Shown here piece by piece: positions 22,935-29,126 of a stretch of DNA of 29,126 nucleotides (position 1 is the first letter of the stretch; each line of letters opens with the position of its first letter). The notes beneath the pieces are model-generated. The model was not told the DNA's origin, did no database searches, and saw only the letters and a list, made by a program, of their open reading frames with translations. This DNA comes from Methanobacterium sp. (GTDB lineage Archaea > Methanobacteriota > Methanobacteria > Methanobacteriales > Methanobacteriaceae), in contig PMGM01000063.1 of NCBI GenBank assembly GCA_003158115.1, positions 2,742 to 31,867 on the forward strand. Direction: 5' to 3'. Position numbers and translations under genes: made by a program.

Positions 22935-23276
22935 ATGGAATCTCAACCCGATATAAATATTACCGAAGAAGATGTGGTTGGTTTGATGGATAACTTTACC
23001 AAGGTTCCATCCTTCATACTTAAAAGAATGGTATCTAGAAATTTAAACGTTGTCAAATCATTTGAAAGTCAAATAGAAGCATATAAATGTCAATTAACCG
23101 ATATGGAACTATTAAAAATTGAAAAAGTGATGAATATGCCTGTTCCAGAGCTTCAGGTTATATTATACAATGCATATGTTAGTACGAATAAAAAACAGTT
23201 ACAAATACTGGCTGATTCAAATGCTGTGTCTTTTATTGAAAAAAACCTCAATGAATTAGAAAAAGTGCTATTCTAA
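22935..23276 (+). CDS. Small all-helical hypothetical protein, 113 residues
   Basis: No family is recognised. The product is acidic and helical: INITEEDVVGLMDNF, VPSFILKRMVSRNLNVVKSF, SQIEAYKCQLTDMELLKIEK, VMNMPVPELQVILYNAYV, and a C-terminal IEKNLNELEKVLF. Heptad-like leucines suggest self-association or protein binding. There is one Cys and no signal or membrane helix. The ATG at 22935 follows GGAGGC at six bases, good evidence for translation. It lies 85 bases after the serine protease on the same strand and might be co-transcribed. Confidence 0.65.
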   Translation: MESQPDINITEEDVVGLMDNFTKVPSFILKRMVSRNLNVVKSFESQIEAYKCQLTDMELLKIEKVMNMPVPELQVILYNAYVSTNKKQLQILADSNAVSFIEKNLNELEKVLF

Positions 23277-23408
23277 TTGTATCTTAGTTTGAGAAAACAT
23301 ATCGTTGGAATTAAAAAAAAATCTTAAAAAAAAAATAAGAATAAATTAATGTGTTTTTGCGGATACTATTCTTTATCTTTTTTAATGGATTATATTTGCC
23401 CTCTATTT

Positions 23409-24134
23409 TTATTGTGGATGGCCTATAGGGAATATATATAAGGGTGTTTCATTATTTGGTAGTTCAAATTTTTGGCTTAGCTGATTTGAATCGAAGGAAC
23501 CCAACGATACAGTAACCAGACCCAATGATTCTGTTTGTAAATAAATATTTTCCCCTGCATGACCTGCCTCTAGATCAACAAATCTAATACTCAAATCCTT
23601 ATCAGGATATTTGTCCATCATCTTCTGATTATCACCAGTTATAAGTATATCTAAAGGTACTTGTTTTACCCATGGCTGTCCATCCGCAATAGTTGATAGA
23701 TCACCTCTTAAATCACCATTCATAAACATTTCAAGGGTATTATTGGATGGTTCATATTGATAAACCCCTTCTTCAAGTCCTGATACATTCGGTCCGGCTA
23801 TAACATATACTTCCAAAGGATAAACCTGTCCCGCTGAAGGTGCAGCCCTTAACTGGTACTGGGTATTGGTAATTCCCTGAGCAGACCATAATATCTGCGA
23901 GACATTATCTAATGTGACACTTTCATTTGAGTAGTGTCTAACTGAACGTCTGTTCTCAATGGCAGCTTCAACAGATAGATTTCCTGTTAACTGTGGGGCT
24001 GGTAGGGACACAGTTCCAATTACCTGACGGTTGTTGTAAGTGGTTTTATTTGTTCCTGAAAAATAATATGCACTGGAAACTCCTATAAATATCATTATAA
24101 GACATATTATAACCAATTTTCTCTTTCTATCCAT
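23409..24134 (-). CDS. Membrane-anchored SagB/ThcOx-type nitroreductase-fold oxidoreductase
   Basis: The 241-residue protein has an N-terminal membrane anchor (VIICLIMIFIGVSSAYYFSG) that places the rest outside or at the membrane. The remainder is a SagB-type dehydrogenase domain: AAIENRRSVRHYSNESVTLD (FMN phosphate-binding RRS.R.Y), ILWSAQGITN, RAAPSAGQVYPLEVYVIAG (the SagB/ThcOx PSAG..YP motif), and EAGHAGENIYLQTESLGLVT. SagB homologues oxidise azolines in peptide natural products, but stand-alone members of unknown function are common in archaea and no precursor peptide or YcaO gene is seen here. The C-terminus ends IFPIGHPQ, the family's normal end. ATG at 24134 follows AGGATG. It is divergent from the two mini membrane proteins, 80 bases apart, which might be redox partners. 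Confidence 0.9.
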   Translation of the reverse strand: MDRKRKLVIICLIMIFIGVSSAYYFSGTNKTTYNNRQVIGTVSLPAPQLTGNLSVEAAIENRRSVRHYSNESVTLDNVSQILWSAQGITNTQYQLRAAPSAGQVYPLEVYVIAGPNVSGLEEGVYQYEPSNNTLEMFMNGDLRGDLSTIADGQPWVKQVPLDILITGDNQKMMDKYPDKDLSIRFVDLEAGHAGENIYLQTESLGLVTVSLGSFDSNQLSQKFELPNNETPLYIFPIGHPQ

Positions 24135-24214
24135 TTTTATACATCCTGACTATCATATCATTTTATAATATCATTCGTATTAACGATCAAAATTTATTTA
24201 TTGACCGGATATCA

Positions 24215-24547
24215 ATGTATAGTTATATGTCGTATGATATTATTTTAATTGGTACTATTTCCATAATCGCATACCTTTTTAGCTATGCTCTTTACAGTAC
24301 AAACACGATTAGCAGGAAATTACACCAAAGAGTTTGGAACATTATTATTTTAATAAGTTTTTTGTTAACATTTGGTATGGCTTATTTGCAAACCGCCCTC
24401 ACAGAGTTTGCATTAAACATCCCAATAGTTCCTGATCTGATCTATTGGCATGGAGAGGTAGGTATACTCTTCTTTTTTGTTCTATTATTCCATTTACAAA
24501 TTAACTGGGGTTCGCTTAAAAAATTAGTGTACAGTATCAACGAGTAA
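24215..24547 (+). CDS. Three-helix mini membrane protein with H-x13-H pattern, copy A
   Basis: The 110-residue protein has three hydrophobic segments: about 8-27 (DIILIGTISIIAYLFSYALY), 42-60 (NIIILISFLLTFGMAYLQT) and 77-97. The last contains W78-H79-G-E-V-G and FH93-LQINW, so two histidines lie 14 positions apart on one helix with an N-W ending. This H-x3-G-x9-H-x3-N-W layout resembles the heme-binding helix of cytochrome b-type DUF4405 (flavinylation-associated cytochrome) proteins as I remember them; heme binding is inference. It is 32 bases upstream of a clear paralogue. The start at 24215 has only a weak site (CCGGATATCA). It is divergent from the SagB-type oxidoreductase. Confidence 0.72.
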   Translation: MYSYMSYDIILIGTISIIAYLFSYALYSTNTISRKLHQRVWNIIILISFLLTFGMAYLQTALTEFALNIPIVPDLIYWHGEVGILFFFVLLFHLQINWGSLKKLVYSINE

Positions 24548-24579
24548 ATTTATAATAAAAAAAACTTCTGGTAAAAACC

Positions 24580-24891
24580 ATGTTCGGACAATATTATCTA
24601 CTTCCACTAACACTTCTTCTAATAATCCTATATACACTAACCTATTTCCTCTATACAGATGGTACAATAACAAAAAGAACCTATAAACTCATATGGTTGA
24701 TTATATTAATAGTTAGTTCGTTGATTGTCAGTATTGTAGGAATTATATTGGAATATTATATCAACAATCAAATTTTCCCCATAGATTCGACCCTGATTTT
24801 CTGGCATGTGGAAGCAGGAATAATTGCAACATTATCGGGTATTTTCCACATACATATCTACTGGAAAAAAATTAAGAATGTATTTTTATAA
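24580..24891 (+). CDS. Three-helix mini membrane protein with H-x13-H pattern, copy B
   Basis: The 103-residue paralogue of the preceding gene has the same layout: helix 1 (LLPLTLLLIILYTLTYFLYT), helix 2 (LIWLIILIVSSLIVSIVGII) and helix 3 with F-W-H76-V-E-A-G-I and FH90-I-H92-IYWKKIK. Aligned with copy A, the conserved positions are W-H-x-E-x-G-I, the second H fourteen positions later, I-x-W and the basic end. Tandem duplication is clear although overall identity is low. Start ATG at 24580 follows CTGGTAAAAACC. The two may form a heterodimer with the histidines facing a shared cofactor (inference). Confidence 0.72.
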   Translation: MFGQYYLLPLTLLLIILYTLTYFLYTDGTITKRTYKLIWLIILIVSSLIVSIVGIILEYYINNQIFPIDSTLIFWHVEAGIIATLSGIFHIHIYWKKIKNVFL

Positions 24892-24915
24892 AAAAAAGAA
24901 TTTAGGGTCCTAAAT

Positions 24916-25857
24916 TCAGATCGGCATTATAGATACTAAATTTAGGTGGGTTTGATAGGCTGCTTCCATATATCCTGGTGGATAACATGTGATAAGTGTT
25001 AATCCATAGGTTCCAGCAGCGAATTGTACGGGATTGGTTTTATAATCTGCTTTAATATCTCCATTGCTTGTAACATTGTAGATATATTTTTTCTGAGTCA
25101 GATAGTCGGTTATTATAACTTGATCCCCTGTTTTAAGCTGATATGTATTGTTAAATGGTGCAGAGTATCTTGTGTGATGGCCTAAAAGACCTATTGTACC
25201 ATTTTGTCCGGGATAAAAACTGGTTAACACATGATAAACTGATCCATAATGGTTCACAGTATCATCGCTTATATTCCAGTTTAATCCAAGGGTTGGGAAT
25301 GATACTTGTCCAATAACCACGGTGTTTGGAAGTGTTGTATTATTGATGGTTAAATTTTGAGTTACAGATTTGATCTCTGGACTGTTTAAATTTATACCCA
25401 TATCGTTTGTGGAATAAATAATACTGTAGAGTGCATTATTTTTGTTTATCCACAACTCAGTTCTTTGTATGGTTGTCCCGTTAATTTTCATCTGATAAAC
25501 ATTACTATAAATCTGATTTCCATTCGAATTTATTGTTTCGTGTGATATTAACTTGAAACCAGACTGATTTTCGGGTACATTCAATGTAAAGTTTTCCGAG
25601 GGACTGTATCCGGTAGGCATGAGTTGTCTGTTAACAGTGACACTTAGATTATTCTTAGGATCTGTAAATGCTACGATCTGAGAATTGTGTGTCTGATTAG
25701 TAATTTCCCATGTGCTTGGGTAGTTAAATGATATTTCATCCTTCTGATAAAGGCTGGTTTTTACTTCTTTCCCTGAAAAACCAACTGCTGTAAAAGCAAT
25801 ACCCACAATAATAACACAGATAGCTACAATTAAATAATTTAATTTAAATTTTACCAA
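24916..25857 (-). CDS. PsbP-like domain fused to a sortase domain, membrane anchored
   Basis: From the TTG start the protein is 313 residues: a signal/anchor (LNYLIVAICVIIVGIAFTAV), a PsbP-related domain (DEISFNYPSTWEITNQ to SVTQNLTINN), then a sortase fold with GTIGLLGHHTRYSAPF (catalytic His), QLKTGDQVIITDY and GLTLITCYPPG (TLxTC, catalytic Cys). The arginine expected about a dozen residues after the Cys is missing; the aligned place reads AYQTHLNLVS. Sortases join surface proteins to the envelope, and archaeal ones are poorly known. Start choice: GGAGGT at 25870-25865 is seven bases from TTG at 25857-25855; the longer TTG frame from 25872 overlaps that site. It is convergent with copy B of the mini membrane proteins. 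Confidence 0.83.
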   Translation of the reverse strand: MVKFKLNYLIVAICVIIVGIAFTAVGFSGKEVKTSLYQKDEISFNYPSTWEITNQTHNSQIVAFTDPKNNLSVTVNRQLMPTGYSPSENFTLNVPENQSGFKLISHETINSNGNQIYSNVYQMKINGTTIQRTELWINKNNALYSIIYSTNDMGINLNSPEIKSVTQNLTINNTTLPNTVVIGQVSFPTLGLNWNISDDTVNHYGSVYHVLTSFYPGQNGTIGLLGHHTRYSAPFNNTYQLKTGDQVIITDYLTQKKYIYNVTSNGDIKADYKTNPVQFAAGTYGLTLITCYPPGYMEAAYQTHLNLVSIMPI

Positions 25858-26126
25858 ATAAATTACCTCCAAACATAATTTCCCATCATTAATTATTTAG
25901 TAAATTAACCTGGAATATTTTTAATTATTATAATATAAATTGGATTAGTTAAATATTTTATATATATACTGAATTTCCATGTTATTTTAACTTTATTTAT
26001 ACTTGTCTTTAATACAAAACAACTAGAATGTAATACATCAAAAAATTTCTATTAGTTTTATAAAATATTAAGAAAGAAAGCTTAATGTAGTATTTATTGT
26101 CAGAATATATAGGGAGTGTTGTTACA

Positions 26127-26660
26127 TTGGACTTTTTTATTATAGATGCCCTGGTTGTTATTGTTATTTCACTTATCATAATCTGGATAATGTGGTCAGC
26201 AGTTATAGGGGCTGGGTTTGAACCCACATCAAATGATCTCGTAAAAAAAATGCTTGAAATGGCAGAAATTGGACCAGATGATGTTTTATATGATCTTGGT
26301 TCTGGAGATGGTAGAATTGTTATTGAAGCTGTGAAAAGTTATGGTGCGAGTGCAGTGGGAATTGAAGCAGATCCCATACGTGTTCTATGGTCTCGTATAT
26401 TTCTATTTTTTAATGGAATTCAAGATAAGTCAAAAATTAGATGGGGAAATTTTTTCAACCAAGATATTAAAGATGCTACAGCAGTAACACTTTTTTTGGG
26501 AGGTAAAACCAATCAAAGACTTAAAGAAAAGCTTGAAAAAGAATTAAAACCAGGAACTGTTGTTGTATCATATATATGGACTTTTCATGGTTGGACTCCT
26601 ATAGAGATCAATTATAGGGATAGAATTTATTTATATAAAATCGGCACCAGCAACGTATAA
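26127..26660 (+). CDS. Membrane-anchored methyltransferase, FAM173/ATPSC-KMT-like
   Basis: From the TTG at 26127 the protein is 177 residues. A single N-terminal helix (IDALVVIVISLIIIWIMWSA) is followed by FEPTSNDLVKKMLEMAEIGP and a SAM site: VLYDLGSGDGRIVIEA (motif I), AVGIEADPIR (acidic loop). It ends LKPGTVVVSYIWTFHGWTPI. This order (TM, PTS..V..ML, DLGSGDGRIVI, VGIE.NP, WTP) is that of the FAM173 group, whose eukaryotic members methylate lysines of mitochondrial inner-membrane proteins such as the ATP synthase c subunit. A membrane-protein target is inferred; the archaeal substrate is unknown. Start: GGGAG precedes the TTG; an upstream in-frame TTG at 26097 has no site. No partner gene nearby. 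Confidence 0.82.
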   Translation: MDFFIIDALVVIVISLIIIWIMWSAVIGAGFEPTSNDLVKKMLEMAEIGPDDVLYDLGSGDGRIVIEAVKSYGASAVGIEADPIRVLWSRIFLFFNGIQDKSKIRWGNFFNQDIKDATAVTLFLGGKTNQRLKEKLEKELKPGTVVVSYIWTFHGWTPIEINYRDRIYLYKIGTSNV

Positions 26661-27042
26661 TTCATGTTCACATTATCCAATTTAATGACTAATAATTTTG
26701 ATTAGTAACATATACGGCTCTATATCCGTTTATTATAAATTCAAAGTAAAACATCCAGTATCTAAACTATCATTTAATATATAGAACTATAATCTAACCC
26801 ATAAATCCATTTATTGAAGTTAAAAAGAACTTAGAGCACTGTTAAGATCAATTTTTTTTATTAGATGTTACGGGATCATTCCTACATCCTGCACTATTTA
26901 ATAGTTGAATATGGTCAGAATAATATTTAATATCTATTTTTAGGGTACTTCTAATATAATATGGTAATAACTGTATGAATAGGGGGAAATTCATAAAAAG
27001 AAATATATTTAAGATTATTTGACAAAATAGAGATGGTTTTCA
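26661..27042. other. A+T-rich region without a recognisable gene
   Basis: Nothing in any frame reads like a conserved protein. The last 50 bases include AAATATATTTAAG, a TATA-like element properly placed for the decayed DUF389 gene that starts at 27043. Confidence 0.4.
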
Positions 27043-27960
27043 ATGTACCGTTCAATAGAAATGGTTATTCCTAGTAATGAAAAAAATAATGCAGTAAAAA
27101 ACTATCGAAGGTTTGGATGTGCTTAATTATAATTATTTAGGCGTTTCGAATTCACTATCCCGTTTTAAAATTATAATAAAACAGGAAAATGCTGATAATA
27201 TTAGAAGTTCTTCAAAATCAATTTTCCTCCCTAGAATGTTTTAATTTAATTCTAAATCATATTGATGTTTATTTACAGGCTCCGATAACTGAAAAGAAAA
27301 AAAATTATCTGGTATATATGATATAAAGAATGAAGAATTAGTAGGGAAAAAATTTACAGATATATCATTGGTGCCATGATTATCCCTCCTTTAATAAGTC
27401 CGGGTATTGGTTTATCTTATGGTATTATAATGGGCGATAAAATTTGATATTTATGGCATTGAAATCGAGCATGGTAGGTATACAAATAGCATTTGTAATT
27501 TCTATCTTTTTAGGATTAATCTTAACAGTCAATCCAACAATACCATCTATTATTACAAGAACAAATGTAGCCATGGTGGATTTGTAGTTGCTCTGGCTGC
27601 AGGGTTTGCTGGAGCTTTAGCTGTGATCACAGAATTATCCAGCACATTAGTTGGTGTGATGATTGGAATATCATTAATGCCTCCACTGGTCACTTTTGGA
27701 TTGTTTTATTAGGTTCAGGGGATTATTTCCCGACTTGAGGTGCATTTTTAATTTTTTTTGAATCTTGTGTGCATATATCTTAGCCTCTCTAATCATGTTC
27801 TATAATGAAGGATTAAAACCTCTAAATAAAGAAAGAGTAGAATCATTCAATAGGAGTTCAAAAATTTATATTTTGTCTTTTTAATCATTCTAATTGGTCT
27901 CTTTTTGGTTAATATTTACCAGACCGGAATTTGGAATAGATTGTTCCAAGTTAAGAGGTT
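27043..27960 (+). pseudogene. Heavily frameshifted DUF389 membrane-protein gene
   Basis: Successive plus-strand fragments in different frames spell a DUF389 (TIGR00341-type) integral membrane protein in the right order. N-terminal piece: MYRSIEMVIPSNEKNN. Near 27375: GAMIIPPLISPGIGLSYGII. Near 27455: SSMVGIQIAFVISIFLGLIL then TVNPTIPSIITRTNVAMVD. Near 27585: VVALAAGFAGALAVITELSS then TLVGVMIGISLMPPLVTFGL. Near 27790: LIMFYNEGLKPLNKERVESF, and finally IILIGLFLVNIYQTGIW. At least five frameshifts or stops separate them, so no functional product is made. DUF389 function is unknown. The right end is approximate. Confidence 0.85.
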
Positions 27961-28438
27961 TAAACTAAAAATAATCACAATCATATTATTTCAAGCCCAT
28001 ATCCACCAATGTGGATATTCTTATTTTTTGACATTATGAAGTACCCATACATATACAGGGAATATTTTAGTTTTACAAAGATTAATGGATGTAGTTACTT
28101 CGGATAATTCTGTTTATTTACCTACATTTAGATCATGGAATGAAAAACGTTTATTATAACATAGTTATTTATCTTACAGTCAACAATAGTTTGTTAGAAT
28201 AATGAACATGGAAGTATAATATAAAATAATCTATTTCATTTAGTGAAATTAATGGACATGGGAATATATCTGGTCACGATATTAATATTATAGTGGAATA
28301 AAATAGTATTTTATTATTTAGACTTTTTTGAAGGATAATAATACTAGTAGCATCGATAATTTTCTGTTTAATTATATTCTAATTTGATATTTATGGTTAT
28401 ATATAAATAAAAGGATGAGTAGAAAGAGGTAGTTTTGA
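27961..28438. other. A+T-rich region, possibly further gene debris
   Basis: Short open stretches follow the DUF389 remnant (for instance a frame ending LPTFRSWNEKRLL near 28158) but nothing recognisable. The last bases hold TTATATATAAA (about 28397-28407), a good TATA box for the gene at 28439, and AGAGGT as its ribosome-binding site. Confidence 0.4.
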
Positions 28439-28939
28439 ATGGTTTATGTTCCAGATTCAGTGAGTTTATTATCGGGTAAAAATGCCCTTATATTATTTTT
28501 TGGAGTTTATCTTACTGTAATTATAAATTTGATACGAAAGTATCATACATTTGATATTTACCTGTTTTTTTCTAAGGATAAATCAAAAAGAATTCGATCC
28601 ATGCGTAGATTTATTACAGGCTTTATAATAATTGATGTAATGCCTATTTTATGGTTTTTAGTACTTTATACTTTTATAATTCCAAATAAACCAGGGCCAT
28701 TTCCAATTATGGCAGCGGCATTTGCAGCACTATCTATCCTGGGTTTTGCACGTATTCTTCATTCTGTTATTGCAACAGAAAATCATGGAAAATTCTATTC
28801 GGAAGATGATTTTAATGCTGTTATGTCAAAATGGGGAAGAGGCGACGATCCAGATAACAGCTTTAAAGCTCATTTCATAACAGGATTTTCTTACCTTATC
28901 ATATTTCCTGTAATAGCCTATTTTATCATACTCATATGA
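28439..28939 (+). CDS. Four-helix integral membrane protein of unknown function
   Basis: The 166-residue protein has hydrophobic segments at about 15-32 (NALILFFGVYLTVIINLI), 59-82 (ITGFIIIDVMPILWFLVLYT), 88-107 (FPIMAAAFAALSILGFARIL) and 147-166 (ITGFSYLIIFPVIAYFIILI). Between them are a basic loop (SKDKSKRIRSMRR) and an acidic loop (YSEDDFNAVMSKWGRGDDPD). No family is recognised and no catalytic motif stands out. ATG at 28439 follows AGAGGT at eight bases, with a TATA box about 35 bases upstream of the start. It is the only intact gene in the last 2.4 kb. Confidence 0.75.
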   Translation: MVYVPDSVSLLSGKNALILFFGVYLTVIINLIRKYHTFDIYLFFSKDKSKRIRSMRRFITGFIIIDVMPILWFLVLYTFIIPNKPGPFPIMAAAFAALSILGFARILHSVIATENHGKFYSEDDFNAVMSKWGRGDDPDNSFKAHFITGFSYLIIFPVIAYFIILI

Positions 28940-29126
28940 GTGGGTTATTTTAATTAAAAATTTATATTATCAGAGTATTCAATATTACAGAATTTTGTTT
29001 CATGATAAGGAACTTAACAAATTTCTTATAATTAAAGAAAATTATATTCTATGATCATACAGCCAATATCAACCATTAATGGTTAGTTCTTAACTGTTTA
29101 AGCTATCATTTGGAATGATTTAAGAT

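Noticed and set aside
23409..24134. SagB-type protein as part of an azol(in)e peptide (RiPP) cluster
   Set aside because: No YcaO cyclodehydratase, precursor peptide or exporter lies nearby, and the protein is membrane anchored outside the cytoplasm.
29071..29084. Perfect 14-base palindrome AACCATTAATGGTT at the right edge
   Set aside because: A rough calculation for this base composition gives a few such palindromes per window; no gene context inside the window.
1..29126. Search for CRISPR arrays, insertion sequences, integrases and toxin-antitoxin pairs
   Set aside because: No regularly spaced repeats, transposase motifs or paired small toxin/antitoxin genes were seen by eye; the broken genes show no flanking mobile-element ends.

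Overview
The window reads as chromosomal DNA of a methanogenic archaeon of the Methanobacteriales, most likely Methanobacterium or a close relative. The DNA is strongly A+T-rich. Many genes start behind GGTGAT- or GGAGG-type Shine-Dalgarno sites, often with GTG or TTG start codons. The left edge holds the first 23 codons of an HMf-type archaeal histone on the minus strand, and a tRNA-Glu gene is preceded by an archaeal TATA box. I see no CRISPR array, insertion sequence, integrase or phage gene.

Layout. 1-1751: histone start, a tiny zinc-ribbon protein, a methyltransferase and tRNA-Glu(CTC). 1821-4772: a KynB/cyclase-family hydrolase, then a plus-strand trio of TusA-like sulfur carrier, DsrE2-like protein and a NifS/IscS-fold protein. 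The NifS-like protein keeps the catalytic Cys loop but lacks the PLP lysine and two other PLP contacts. 4821-9871: a broken QueG-like 4Fe-4S protein gene, a 7TM-PAS-PAS-HisKA_2 histidine kinase, a divergent methyltransferase and a COG3044-type ABC-class ATPase. 9889-12087: two paralogous zinc-ribbon proteins, a zinc-ribbon/RQC-like winged-helix protein and small membrane proteins. 12267-14249: an MBL-fold hydrolase and two nitroreductases.

14313-20506, all minus strand: a wrecked CARDB surface-protein gene, a secreted Big_5 plus M14-like metallopeptidase, aspartate 4-decarboxylase and a large TPR protein. 20871-24134: small proteins of unknown function, a secreted trypsin-like protease and a membrane-anchored SagB-type nitroreductase. 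24215-26660: two tandem mini membrane proteins with an H-x13-H pattern, a PsbP-like/sortase fusion and a FAM173-like membrane methyltransferase. 26661-29126: mostly decayed sequence containing a heavily frameshifted DUF389 gene, then one intact four-helix membrane protein.

How the parts fit. The TusA/DsrE2/NifS-like trio looks like a sulfur-transfer or persulfide-handling module whose desulfurase member has probably lost PLP chemistry; it is the strongest candidate for something undescribed. The right third is rich in cell-envelope functions (metallopeptidase, serine protease, sortase, membrane redox proteins). At least three genes are clearly decaying, so this looks like an accessory stretch under weak selection. 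All functional calls come from motif reading and remembered family patterns; no database search was run.
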